Positions 29,690-38,545 of a stretch of 55,366 bases of DNA are shown in pieces. Below the pieces are notes generated by a model that was given only the letters and a program-made list of their open reading frames with translations, was not told where the DNA came from and made no database searches. A program made the translations under genes and the position numbers. Each line of letters begins with the position of its first letter. Positions within the stretch are counted from its first letter, which is position 1. This DNA comes from a virus, in the IMG/VR virus record IMGVR_UViG_3300034061_002140, positions 1-55,366 of that record; one strand, written 5' to 3'.

Positions 29690-31170
29690 TCAGCCCGGCT
29701 GCAGCCGCTGCCGAACTGCTGTCCCGCCGCAAGGCCAGGGCGTCGTTTACCGGCTACTGCGAGTACCGGCTGCCGCCGGACCAGAAGATGGCCGCGCACC
29801 ACCACCTGCTGGCCGATGCGCTGGACGAGGTGGAGCGCGGCGAGTGCGATCGCCTGCTGGTGATGATGCCGCCAGGCTCAGCCAAGTCCACCTACGGGTC
29901 GGTCTACTTCGCCGAGTACTTCGTCGGGCGCAACCCCCAGCTCAGCGTCATCGCAGCCAGCCACACCGCGGAGCTCGCTGAGCGGTTCGGCCGCCGGGTG
30001 CGCAACGGCGTGGCAGACCAGCAGTTCAAGACCCTGTTCAACGTCGAGCTCGCAGCCGACTCCACGGCCGCTGGCCGTTGGTCGACGAACCATGGCGGCG
30101 AGTACACCGCAGTGGGCGTGGGCGGATCCGTCACCGGCCGCCGCGGCGACCTGATCATCGTCGACGACCCGGTGCGCAGCCGCGAGGACGCCGACAGTGA
30201 GCGCATCCGCGAGAAGACCTGGGACTGGTGGGTCAACGACCTGATGACCCGCGGCAAGCCCGGCTGCCGCATGGTGGTTATTGGCACGAGGTGGCACGAG
30301 GACGACCTGCAGGGCCGCCTGCTCGAGCGCGAGCCCGAGAAGTGGCGCGTCATCAAGCTGCCGATGATCGCGGGCGAAAACGACCCGCTCAAGCGCAAGC
30401 CCGGTGAGCGCCTGTGGCACGAGTGGTTCACCGACGAGATGGTGCAGCAGGCGCAGGCCGACCCGCGCTCGTGGATCTCGCTGTACCAGCAAGAGCCCAG
30501 GCCGACTGAGGGCGCGGAGTTCCGCCGCTCGTGGATCTGCCGGTACAACGACAAGCCCACGAAGTCGAACAAGGTCATCCTCGTCGACCCTGCTGGCGAC
30601 CCGATGAACAAGAGCGGGGGCAAGCGCAAGCTGTCCGACCGCACCGTGATGTGGGTGGTCGCCCTGGCGCCTGACCAGAACGCCTACATCGTCGACGGCA
30701 TTATCGACCGGCTGAACCTGACGCAGCGCGTGGACCGCTTGTTTGAGCTCCACCGCAAGCACAAGCCCATGCAGGTGCGCTACGAGCGCTACGGGATGAT
30801 GGGCGACGTCGAGGCGATCCGCGCCGAGCAGGAGCGCCGGCAGTACCGATTCAAGGTCACCGAGGTGGCTGGTGCGGTTGAGAAGAACGCCCGCATCCGC
30901 CGGCTGATCCCCTGGTTTGAGGGCGGGCGCATCTGGTTTCCGCAGCAGCTCAAGTACACCGACGTGCAGGAGCGCGAGCACGACCTGATCCAGGAGCTGG
31001 TCGAGGTCGAGTACGCCACGTTCCCGGTGGGTCGGTTCGATGACGGCATGGACTGCCTTGCCCGCTTGGCTGAGCCCACGCTGATGCTGCCCTGGCCCGA
31101 TGACGAGATGGACATGCCTGCGGGCGCGCAGGCCGCCTGGGCCGTGATGGACGAAGTGGCCGGCTATTGA
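29686..31170 (+). CDS. terL: Large terminase subunit (TerL)
   Basis: 494 residues from a GTG at 29686 overlapping the TerS stop. ATPase: Walker A MPPGSAKSTY (Lys67), Walker B DLIIVDDP (Asp160, Asp161) with coupling motif VIGTRWHEDDL near 197-207. Nuclease: VILVDPAGD (Asp301), NAYIVDGI (Asp337) and a late FDDGMDCLARL. This set and length are typical of podovirus/siphovirus terminases. It powers DNA packaging through the portal and cuts concatemers. Confidence 0.95.
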   Translation: MISPAAAAAELLSRRKARASFTGYCEYRLPPDQKMAAHHHLLADALDEVERGECDRLLVMMPPGSAKSTYGSVYFAEYFVGRNPQLSVIAASHTAELAERFGRRVRNGVADQQFKTLFNVELAADSTAAGRWSTNHGGEYTAVGVGGSVTGRRGDLIIVDDPVRSREDADSERIREKTWDWWVNDLMTRGKPGCRMVVIGTRWHEDDLQGRLLEREPEKWRVIKLPMIAGENDPLKRKPGERLWHEWFTDEMVQQAQADPRSWISLYQQEPRPTEGAEFRRSWICRYNDKPTKSNKVILVDPAGDPMNKSGGKRKLSDRTVMWVVALAPDQNAYIVDGIIDRLNLTQRVDRLFELHRKHKPMQVRYERYGMMGDVEAIRAEQERRQYRFKVTEVAGAVEKNARIRRLIPWFEGGRIWFPQQLKYTDVQEREHDLIQELVEVEYATFPVGRFDDGMDCLARLAEPTLMLPWPDDEMDMPAGAQAAWAVMDEVAGY

Positions 31171-31179
31171 GGAAACACC

Positions 31180-33408
31180 ATGGACCCCAAAGACATCCCC
31201 CAAGACGTTGCCATCATGGTCGGCGATCAGCTCATGACGCCCGACCAGTTCGAGGCCATGAAGCGCTCCGAGGTCGAGCGCATGCAGGGCCTGTTCGTGC
31301 AGATGCGCGACAAGTGGGTCCAGCACCGCGCCCAGTCCGGCGTCGAGCGCCGCTGGCGCAAGGCCACCGACCTGTACTTCGGGGAGCGCGAGGAGTCCGA
31401 CAACGCACTCGAGTCCACGCTGCGCAACGGCCCGCCCGCCCGCAAGGTGGCTGATGGCAACCGCTCCCGCGTGGTCGTCAACATCGTGCGGCCCAAGGTG
31501 GACCAGGCCACCGCCAGGATGTGCGAGATCCTGTTCCCGGTGGACGACCGCAACTGGGCGATCAAGCCCACGCCGCTGCCCGAGATGGCCGAGCGGGTGG
31601 GCGACAAGCGCGCCACGGTCGACCCGGCCACCGGGCAGCCCACCGGGCTGACTGCGGACCAAGAGGTCAAGGTCATCCTCGAGGCGGCGCAGCAGGCCGC
31701 CGAGGGCATGCAGCGCGCCATCGACGACAACCTGACCGAGTGCGGCTACAACAGCCAGGGCCGCAAGATGGTCGAGGACGGCGTGCGCCTGGGCACCGGC
31801 ATCCTGTTCGGGCCCTTCCCGTCGCGCACCTCCAGCAAGGTCTGGCTGCCTCAGCCCGACGGCACGCAGGTCATGGAGATCAACGAGGGCATCGCCCCCG
31901 CGTCCGAGCGCGTGGACCCGTGGGACGTGTTCTTCGACCCGTCGTGCGGCAACGACCACCAGGCCGGCCGCGGCGTGTTCCGCCGGCGCATGGTCAACCG
32001 CAAGGCGCTGCGCAAGCTGGTGGGCCTGCCCGGCTACGACGCCGACGCCATCCGCGAGGTGCTGCGCTCGGAGCCCAGGTGCATCCGCGTGGCTGAGGGG
32101 CGCATCACCCGCCAGCCGCTGTACGACGACAGCTACGAGCTGTGGGAGTACCACGGCGAGGTCGAGCCCGACGAGATGGAGGCGCTGTCCGAGCGCACCG
32201 GTGACCCGCTGACCGACGTCGACTTCGGCGTGCTGGTGATGGTCAACGACAAGGTGATCGGCGCGCTGCCGTCGTGGGTGGCTGACAAGACCCTGCCGTG
32301 TGACGTCTGGTGCTGGCGCAAGGCCGACGACTCCCCCTGCGGCTACGGGCTGCCCGACGAGCTCGAGCACCAGCAGCGGGTGGTCAACGCCGCCTGGCGT
32401 CAGGTCATGGACAACGGCCGCAACACCATGGGCGGCCAGATCGTCATGAAGAAGGGCATGATCGTCCCGGTCAACAACAGCTACGAGATCACGCCCAACA
32501 AGATCTGGCTGGCCAAGGACGAGCTCGACGACGTGCGCTCGGCCTTCAGCGTCTTCGAGTTCAACAGCCACCTCGAGGAGCTGCTGGGCGTGGCCAACGC
32601 CGCGATGACGTTCGCCGACCAGGAGTCCAGCATGCCGCAGATCCTGGGCGGCCAGCAGGGCAGTGCGCCCGAGACCGTGGGCGGCATGGTCATGCTCTAC
32701 AACAACGCCAGCGGCGTGCTGCGCCAGCGGGTGAAGCTGTACGACGACAGCGTCACGCGGCCGCACATCGCCCGGTACTACGACTGGCACATGGCCAACA
32801 ACGAAGACCCGGCCATCAAGGGCGACTACGAGGTCGACGCCCGCGGCAGCACCGCCCTGGTGGAGCGCGACATCCAGAACCAGGCGCTGCTGAACCTCGC
32901 CAACATCACCAACAACCCGCGCTACATCCCGCATCTCAAGGAGCGCGAGGAGCTCAAGGCGATCCTGAAGGCCTTCAAGGTCAACCCCGAGGAGTTGATG
33001 AAGGACGAGGAGACCGTGCAGCAGGAGATTGAGGCCCAGGCCCAGCAGGGCATGCCCGAGGATCCGCGCATGGTGTCGGCCCAGATGCAACTGCAGGCCA
33101 AGCAGCTCGAGCTCGAGGACCGCAAGGAGCAGCGCGCATTCGAGCAGGCTCGCAACGAGTCCGACATGCAACTGCGCCGGGAGACGCTGGCCTACAACAC
33201 CGCCCGCGAGCAGTCCGAGGCCGAGATCGCATCGGTGGACGCTCAGCTCTCCCGCGAGATCGCGATCGCCAAGATGCAGCAGGACGGCCAGATCACCCGC
33301 GAGGAGATGGAGTCCAAGTCGCGCCTGGAGCTGATCAAGATCTCCGACCAGCGCGAGCGGTTCAACGCCGAGGCGATGCTGCGCGTGCGCACCGGCCAAG
33401 GCATCTGA
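31180..33408 (+). CDS. Portal protein
   Basis: 742 residues, longer than many portals. Wing/stem-like middle with MGGQIVMKKGMIVPVNNSY and a conserved acidic and aromatic stretch (WRKATDLYFGEREESDNALE) near the N-terminus. The C-terminal 180 residues are long coiled coil (LELEDRKEQRAFEQARNESD) reminiscent of the barrel region of P22-type portals. Located right after TerL with GAGGAA before the ATG. It forms the ring for DNA entry and exit. Family name by context and pattern. Confidence 0.88.
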   Translation: MDPKDIPQDVAIMVGDQLMTPDQFEAMKRSEVERMQGLFVQMRDKWVQHRAQSGVERRWRKATDLYFGEREESDNALESTLRNGPPARKVADGNRSRVVVNIVRPKVDQATARMCEILFPVDDRNWAIKPTPLPEMAERVGDKRATVDPATGQPTGLTADQEVKVILEAAQQAAEGMQRAIDDNLTECGYNSQGRKMVEDGVRLGTGILFGPFPSRTSSKVWLPQPDGTQVMEINEGIAPASERVDPWDVFFDPSCGNDHQAGRGVFRRRMVNRKALRKLVGLPGYDADAIREVLRSEPRCIRVAEGRITRQPLYDDSYELWEYHGEVEPDEMEALSERTGDPLTDVDFGVLVMVNDKVIGALPSWVADKTLPCDVWCWRKADDSPCGYGLPDELEHQQRVVNAAWRQVMDNGRNTMGGQIVMKKGMIVPVNNSYEITPNKIWLAKDELDDVRSAFSVFEFNSHLEELLGVANAAMTFADQESSMPQILGGQQGSAPETVGGMVMLYNNASGVLRQRVKLYDDSVTRPHIARYYDWHMANNEDPAIKGDYEVDARGSTALVERDIQNQALLNLANITNNPRYIPHLKEREELKAILKAFKVNPEELMKDEETVQQEIEAQAQQGMPEDPRMVSAQMQLQAKQLELEDRKEQRAFEQARNESDMQLRRETLAYNTAREQSEAEIASVDAQLSREIAIAKMQQDGQITREEMESKSRLELIKISDQRERFNAEAMLRVRTGQGI

Positions 33409-33413
33409 AGAAT

Positions 33414-33427
33414 TATCACAATACAAT
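33414..33427 (+). promoter_or_regulatory. TATCACAATACAAT element before the 33455 gene
   Basis: TATCACAAT and an overlapping TACAAT (33422-33427) in the gap after the portal gene. Without a good -35 it may be a weak promoter or operator. The next gene has a strong GGAAGGAAAA ribosome-binding site. Confidence 0.35.
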
Positions 33428-33454
33428 TACCCGACGAGGTAGGAAGGAAAAATC

Positions 33455-33760
33455 ATGCCCAATCTCTACATCACCGAGTTCGCGCAAGAGGGTGTCGATG
33501 CGCAAGGCCGCATCGTGCCGGTGGCGAAGGTGCCGGCCGTCACCGAACAGAAGGTCGTGTTCAGCACGAGCGCGCAGAGCGCCACGCTTGATCCGCTGAC
33601 CACGCTGGTGCGGCTGCACGCCGACGGCATCTGCTCGGTGGCGTTTGGCACGAACCCCACGGCCACGACGAGCAACTTGCGACTGGGTCTGAACCAGACC
33701 GAGTACTTCGCGGTTCAGCAGAACTGCGGCCTGAAGATCGCTGCGATCAACAACACCTGA
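33455..33760 (+). CDS. Small beta-rich virion protein (101 aa)
   Basis: 101 residues. MPNLYITEFAQEGVDAQGRI, then VVFSTSAQSATLDPLTTLVR and VAFGTNPTATTSNLRL is a beta-strand-rich small protein. Its pattern is frequent among phage structural proteins near portals (head stabilisation or decoration). A strong ribosome-binding site suggests high expression. Function inferred from place only. Confidence 0.7.
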   Translation: MPNLYITEFAQEGVDAQGRIVPVAKVPAVTEQKVVFSTSAQSATLDPLTTLVRLHADGICSVAFGTNPTATTSNLRLGLNQTEYFAVQQNCGLKIAAINNT

Positions 33761-33766
33761 CGCGAT

Positions 33767-36565
33767 ATGTTTCCAGTACCGACCCAAGGCTTGATGGGGG
33801 CGATGTCGGGTGCCGACATCTCGGCAGGCATCGCACTGGCGCTGGACTTCATCAACGGCGCCACGTCACTTGATCGACGCATCACCTTCTCCCGCACCAG
33901 CAACGCCACGCTGACAAACAGCAATGGCCGGGTTGCTTACGCGCCGCACAACCTGCTGACGAACTCGGAGGACTTTGAGGCTAGTGCGTGGACGAAGACG
34001 AACGCAAGCATTACTGCTAATGCTGCTGTCGCGCCCGATGGGACCACTACGGCAGATCGATTGATACCTGCGCTAAGTGCAACTGACGCTCGCGCTAGTC
34101 AAGCTGTTACTGGAGTAGCTGATACAAGATACACGCTTTCTGCTTATGGAAAAGCAGATGCTTTTAGTTCAATGCGCGTGTATGCCGACAATGGAGCAAG
34201 TTCATTTGCATTGGTGGCATACAACTTAAGCACTGGTGCTGTGCTGGCTTCAGCAACTACTGGAGGAACTTGGACAGGCGCGGCTTCAACCATTGAAAAT
34301 GTAGGTAACGGTTGGTACAGGATTACGCTTTCCTGGCTTGCTACAGGTGCAGCACCAACCAGATCGCAAATTTGGTGCTTAAACACCGGCGACGGCACCT
34401 CGGGCATCTTCATCTGGGGAGCCCAACTCAACGTAGCCAACGCGCCGGTCAATCTGCTGACGTTCTCAGGTGACCTTGCAAACGCTGCTTGGACCTTAAA
34501 CAACCCTGGCACGCGCACCGGAAACACAGATGTTGCGCCAGATGGGACGACGACCGCAGCCACAATAACGGACAACATTACCAGCAACTTTACCTCTGTT
34601 CGTCAAACAGTAACAGTAGCCAACAACAGTCAGCAGTACACCGCATCGGTCTACATCAAAAAGACCACATCGGCATCGTCATACCCTGGTTTGGGTCTCA
34701 CGTTGTCTGGTGGCACCATAAAGTACGCCAGCCTTGCGTTGAACACTACGACAGGAGCAGCAACGGCTCGCACAGGCGAGACGCCGGATTTCATTACTGT
34801 GACGGACGTTGGCACGTATTGGCGAGTGCAATGGGCAATCACCAACAACACAACAGGAAACACATCACTCATAGTTGATGTGTACGCAGCAGTAAATATT
34901 GATGCAAGCGCTACGTGGACTGCTACAACGACTGGGTCAACGGTAGCTTGGGGCGCTCAACTCAACACCGGCTCCACTGCTCTGCCCTATGTAGCAACGA
35001 CCAGCAGCATCTATCTGCCGCCGAGCTATAACAGCACAACACCCAAAAATCTCCTTGGCTTCACGCAGGAGTTTGACAATGCGGCGTGGACGAAATCAAC
35101 GGTAACCGTATCGGCAAATGCTGTAACAGACCCCAATGGCACTTTAACCGCAGATCGAGTTACTCCAACAGGTACTGCGGTTTATGACTCTCGCGTATTC
35201 CAGCCAATATCTGCTATATCAGGCGTAGTTTACACACTGTCTGTGTGGGCAAAATCCTCAGCATCAAATCCAAGTTTGACGCTTGCATTGTTAAATTGGG
35301 GGGGTCAGACATTTTCGCTTACGTCAAACTGGGCTCGATATTCTGTATCAGTGACGGCAGCGTCCACAATTTCAGCAAACTTTAATATTTACGCAGGTGT
35401 AGTTAACCCAACTAACGGAGTGGTCTCATCAATTAATGAAGTTGACATCTGGGGAGCCCAGCTCAGCAACAGCGCCAGCGTGGACAGCTACGTCTACAAC
35501 CCAGCCGCTGCGCCCACCAGCACGGCCTACTACGGACCGAGGTTTGACTACAACCCGACGACGCTGGCGGCTAACGGGCTGCTGATTGAGGAGCAGCGGA
35601 CGAATTTGTTTTTGAACAGCGACTTCAATACTGGTGGCGCTGGGACTGGACTGGTTACTTCGTCAACAATGACGGGGCCGACGGGCGCAACAATTACTGC
35701 CGCGGCTTTTGGTCATGATGGAACAACTACATCGTTTTTATACAAAGGCACGGTTGCTGCCACAACGCAATATGCAATAAGTGTTTTTGTTCGAATGGAT
35801 GACGGTAATGCACCTGTTTTTGGCTCCGCAACAAGTGATAGTCCGTTAAATGATTTTGCTTTAGTTGTAAGCGGCGCAACTTTTTCCCCATTAACCTTTA
35901 CCATCCAAAATTTCGGTGGTGGTCTTTATAGGGTAGCCGGCGTTGTCACTTCGCAAGCCACTAACTTAGGAAATAACGGTGTTGTCAAATACAACACCAA
36001 CAGCAATAGGACGTTCAAAACAAGTGCTTGGCAAATAGAAGCAGGCTCCTTTGCCACTTCTCTGATCCCCACAGTAGCCTCCCAAGTCACCCGAGCAGCG
36101 GACAATGCGTCGATGCTGGGGGATAACTTTGCGACTTGGTATAACCAGACGGAAAGCACTCTGTCTGTGCAGTGGTCTCAATATGCGCTGCCGTCAACTA
36201 CGTCCAGAGTTGTGACGATTGATAACGGCACAGTCAACAGCATTCTTCAAATCCAATCGTCTTCGTCAAACAGGACTGGTGCGCTGGATGTTGGCGGCGC
36301 GGGGGTCTTTGCGTACAGCACCTCGGCTATCACGGTCAACGCAATCAACAAGGGCGCTGTTGCAATCAAGACCGCAGATTCGTCGGTGTCATTTGGCGGC
36401 ACTATCACTGGCACCAGTACGACCGCGTACACGCCGCCTGCAATGAACACGCTGCGGATTGGAAGCAACGTCGGTTCTGGTCAGTACCTGAACGGCACTG
36501 TGCGCTCCTTGGCGTATTACCCCGTCAGGCTCCCGGCAGCAACTCTTCAGAGCATCACAGCATGA
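33767..36565 (+). CDS. Large LamG/carbohydrate-binding-like tail or spike adhesin
   Basis: 932 residues. Three related modules begin NLLTNSEDFEASAWTK (residue 62), NLLTFSGDLANAAWTL (229) and NLLGFTQEFDNAAWTK (428), followed by a fourth motif LLIEEQRTNLFLNSDF. Each has beta-jelly-roll-like sequence with WGAQL ends. The C-terminal domain ends in RSLAYYPVRL, a LamG-like fibre ending. DNA composition is visibly more AT-rich than its neighbours, suggesting transfer. It lies between portal and scaffold genes, unusual for a receptor-binding protein. It probably binds surface polysaccharide. Confidence 0.78.
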   Translation: MFPVPTQGLMGAMSGADISAGIALALDFINGATSLDRRITFSRTSNATLTNSNGRVAYAPHNLLTNSEDFEASAWTKTNASITANAAVAPDGTTTADRLIPALSATDARASQAVTGVADTRYTLSAYGKADAFSSMRVYADNGASSFALVAYNLSTGAVLASATTGGTWTGAASTIENVGNGWYRITLSWLATGAAPTRSQIWCLNTGDGTSGIFIWGAQLNVANAPVNLLTFSGDLANAAWTLNNPGTRTGNTDVAPDGTTTAATITDNITSNFTSVRQTVTVANNSQQYTASVYIKKTTSASSYPGLGLTLSGGTIKYASLALNTTTGAATARTGETPDFITVTDVGTYWRVQWAITNNTTGNTSLIVDVYAAVNIDASATWTATTTGSTVAWGAQLNTGSTALPYVATTSSIYLPPSYNSTTPKNLLGFTQEFDNAAWTKSTVTVSANAVTDPNGTLTADRVTPTGTAVYDSRVFQPISAISGVVYTLSVWAKSSASNPSLTLALLNWGGQTFSLTSNWARYSVSVTAASTISANFNIYAGVVNPTNGVVSSINEVDIWGAQLSNSASVDSYVYNPAAAPTSTAYYGPRFDYNPTTLAANGLLIEEQRTNLFLNSDFNTGGAGTGLVTSSTMTGPTGATITAAAFGHDGTTTSFLYKGTVAATTQYAISVFVRMDDGNAPVFGSATSDSPLNDFALVVSGATFSPLTFTIQNFGGGLYRVAGVVTSQATNLGNNGVVKYNTNSNRTFKTSAWQIEAGSFATSLIPTVASQVTRAADNASMLGDNFATWYNQTESTLSVQWSQYALPSTTSRVVTIDNGTVNSILQIQSSSSNRTGALDVGGAGVFAYSTSAITVNAINKGAVAIKTADSSVSFGGTITGTSTTAYTPPAMNTLRIGSNVGSGQYLNGTVRSLAYYPVRLPAATLQSITA

Positions 36566-36861
36566 CCGACGAAACCCTAACCGAGCCCGTCAATGGACTG
36601 CATGACTATGTGCTCAAGTTTGAGAGCGAAGAGCAGGCTGAGGCGTTGCTGTACAAAACAGTGCCGTGTTTGACTTCATTGTCCAAAGGAGAGCACTTTT
36701 CGTGGACGACACCTCGGTACAAGTCTGTGGACATGATCGGTCCTCTTGGTGAGTCTGAGGGCTACTTTGCTCATGTGCAGAACTTGTCCCCGGCTCCTGA
36801 GCTTGAGCGGTTCATCGCAAAGCCGCGCCCCGTAATCCAACCGAGAGCAGCGTATGCCTGA
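36562..36861 (+). CDS. Small protein (99 aa), paralogue of the next gene
   Basis: 99 residues. LHDYVLKFESEEQAEALLYK, then KSVDMIGPLGESEGYFAHVQ and NLSPAPELERF. The gene at 36854 shares the plan D-Y-V-F-x-E-x-E-A-LY ... DMIG ... GY.A.V.N..PAPEL..F. It follows directly after the adhesin (ATGA overlap), so these could be adhesin chaperones or accessory proteins. The family is not known. Confidence 0.7.
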   Translation: MTDETLTEPVNGLHDYVLKFESEEQAEALLYKTVPCLTSLSKGEHFSWTTPRYKSVDMIGPLGESEGYFAHVQNLSPAPELERFIAKPRPVIQPRAAYA

Positions 36862-37222
36862 CATGACCGACACCGTTGACACGCTAGAGGCACCTCCCCT
36901 TGCTGAAACCCTAACCGAGCCCATCGTCACCGAGGGCTACTGCGACTACATGGTGGTCTTCGCTGATGAGGATGAGGCCTATTCGGTCCTGTACGACTCA
37001 AGCACCGATGGTGAAGGCAACGTGACGCTGACGCCCAAGTTCACTGCGGTGGACATGATTGGCACGATCTACGAGCCTGCGCCTGATCCGGTGCCTGAGA
37101 ACTACAAGCCGCTGCCGTACACGGGCTACCACGCCAACGTGCGCAACATCGGGCCAGCGCCTGAGCTGGATGTGTTTGTGGTGACGCCGAGCCCGGTGAC
37201 GCCGCTGAGGGTGTGGGCTTGA
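36854..37222 (+). CDS. Small protein (122 aa), paralogue of the previous gene
   Basis: 122 residues. DYMVVFADEDEAYSVLYDSS, then FTAVDMIGTIYEPAPDPVPE and NIGPAPELDVFVV. It is a longer form of the 36562 product, probably from tandem duplication with an inserted acidic/proline segment. It overlaps that gene by 8 bp. It ends just upstream of promoter B. Possibly assists the adhesin. Confidence 0.7.
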   Translation: MPDMTDTVDTLEAPPLAETLTEPIVTEGYCDYMVVFADEDEAYSVLYDSSTDGEGNVTLTPKFTAVDMIGTIYEPAPDPVPENYKPLPYTGYHANVRNIGPAPELDVFVVTPSPVTPLRVWA

Positions 37223-37268
37223 TCGAGGCCTCCATCACTTGCAGCCTTGGTCAGAAAAGTGAACAGGC

Positions 37269-37296
37269 TTGACTCGCGACTTCACAATGCTATAGT
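37269..37296 (+). promoter_or_regulatory. Late promoter B (TTGACT-16-TATAGT)
   Basis: TTGACT (37269-37274) and TATAGT (37291-37296) with a 16-bp spacer ending in TTCACAATGC, the same as the leftward promoter at 21334. It lies after the 36854 gene and points to the scaffold/capsid operon. A hairpin with five T follows about 57 bp after the -10. Confidence 0.75.
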
Positions 37297-37353
37297 TCGC
37301 CCCGGGTCACTGTCAGTGCAGTTTCCCGTTCTCCCTGGCGAAAGCCCTTTACA

Positions 37354-37376
37354 GGTCACCACTCGGTGGCCTTTTT
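37354..37376 (+). terminator. Terminator-like hairpin in leader B
   Basis: GGTCACC (37354-37360) and GGTGGCC (37365-37371), one G-T wobble, 4-nt loop ACTC, followed by TTTTT. An additional small hairpin (CACTG-T-CAGTG, about 37309-37319) lies nearer the promoter. The coding start at 37387 is only 10 bp away, so the hairpin could also affect translation. Confidence 0.7.
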
Positions 37377-37386
37377 CTTTGGTGCG

Positions 37387-37620
37387 ATGAAGTACGAAGA
37401 CTTCCAGACGCCGACCTGGAAGCGGCTGACGCAAGGCCTTGAGCAGCGGCTCGAGGAGTTGCGTGAGCTGAATGACAACCAGTCCTTCGGCCCAGAAAAG
37501 ACAGCGGCGATTCGTGGCTCGATCGCCGAGGTCAAACGAATCCTCGCCCTTGCGGACGACGCAAGCGCGGGGCAAGCGGTCTCCCCCGAGGAACTCCTTG
37601 GCGAAGACAACCCGGCCTGA
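37387..37620 (+). CDS. Small helical head-morphogenesis-type protein (77 aa)
   Basis: 77 residues. MKYEDFQTPTWKRLTQGLEQ, then RLEELRELNDNQSFGPEKTA is helical and coiled. It begins immediately after leader B and precedes the scaffold. Proteins of this size and place often act in head assembly or completion. The start was chosen because upstream codons pass through the terminator hairpin. No named family. Confidence 0.65.
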   Translation: MKYEDFQTPTWKRLTQGLEQRLEELRELNDNQSFGPEKTAAIRGSIAEVKRILALADDASAGQAVSPEELLGEDNPA

Positions 37621-37645
37621 CGGCCAACCGTGAGACGAGAGCCCA

Positions 37646-38539
37646 ATGTCAACCACCACACAGGAAAGAACCAACCCGCAGGACGAAGCCAAGAAGATCT
37701 GGGACGAGCTGGACGCAGAAGAGATTGGGAGAGACCCGGTCGCTGCAGAACGCACGGCCACAGACGAGCAACTGGAGCAGGCGAGCAGCCAGGCTCTTGC
37801 TGAACAGCAGCCCGCCCCTGAGGCCGGCACGCAGCAGCAGGCCGCCCCAAGCCCTGATCAGCAAGCTCTTCTGGATCGCATCTCTGGTTTGGAGTCATCT
37901 CTGAACCAGGCGACGCAGCGACTTCGTAATGCAGAAGGCCACATCGGCGGCCTGAACAGCCAACTGAAGCAGCAGCTTCAGACGGCGCATCAGGTGGCAA
38001 ACCAAGGCGGCGATGCACCGTCAGCGAAGCAACTCGCTGATGCGCAAAGGTCCACCAAGGCGATGGAGAACCTTCGGCGCGACTACCCAGAGTTCGCCGA
38101 GGCGATGGACGCAGCGCTCGAGGAGCGGCTGCAGGAAGTGGTCAAGCGGATCCCGCAGCAGCCACAGCCTGTGCAGGCCCAGCCCTCGGTCACCGCTGAC
38201 GACTTGAATCGCCTGCAGTCGGAGTTTGCGGTGGAAGTGCGCCACCCGGGTTGGAAAGAGACTGTGACGCAGCCTGTCTTCCGAGGCTGGCTGGAGAGGC
38301 AACCGAGAGAAGTGCAGATGCTGGCGGCGAGCGCAAGCCCGCAGGACGCTGTGCGACTCCTGGACCTCTACGCAGACGGCACGAAGACGTCGGCAGCAAC
38401 AAGAACGCAGCGCCTGTCGGCTGCGGCGGCCATCCCTTCAGGCCGCTCTGGTTCGGCTACCCGGACCAAGGCGGTGGAGGACATGTCCCCGCAGGAGTAC
38501 TGGCGCTACCTCGATGAACTTGATCGCCAAAAAAGGTAA
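37646..38539 (+). CDS. Scaffold-like protein
   Basis: 297 residues. It starts MSTTTQERTNPQDEAKKIWD, is very Gln/Ala/Glu-rich with coiled-coil stretches (ALLDRISGLESSLNQATQRL), and has a DYPEFAEAMDAALEERLQEV block. It ends with MSPQEYWRYLDELDRQKR, a C-terminal basic helix such as scaffolds use to bind capsid. Immediately upstream of the major capsid gene. Expected to direct procapsid assembly and leave or be lost before maturation. Confidence 0.8.
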   Translation: MSTTTQERTNPQDEAKKIWDELDAEEIGRDPVAAERTATDEQLEQASSQALAEQQPAPEAGTQQQAAPSPDQQALLDRISGLESSLNQATQRLRNAEGHIGGLNSQLKQQLQTAHQVANQGGDAPSAKQLADAQRSTKAMENLRRDYPEFAEAMDAALEERLQEVVKRIPQQPQPVQAQPSVTADDLNRLQSEFAVEVRHPGWKETVTQPVFRGWLERQPREVQMLAASASPQDAVRLLDLYADGTKTSAATRTQRLSAAAAIPSGRSGSATRTKAVEDMSPQEYWRYLDELDRQKR

Positions 38540-38545
38540 CCGATC

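Noticed and set aside
29878-33426. Very long open frame on the reverse strand opposite terL and portal
   Set aside because: It is a shadow: high-GC codon choice on the forward strand leaves few reverse stops. The protein is low-complexity (many Leu, Ala, His, Gly, Val) and overlaps two certain genes.
33767-36565. Insertion sequence or transposon carrying the adhesin
   Set aside because: The composition differs from the neighbours, but no transposase, inverted ends or target duplication was seen; exchange by homologous or illegitimate recombination is simpler.
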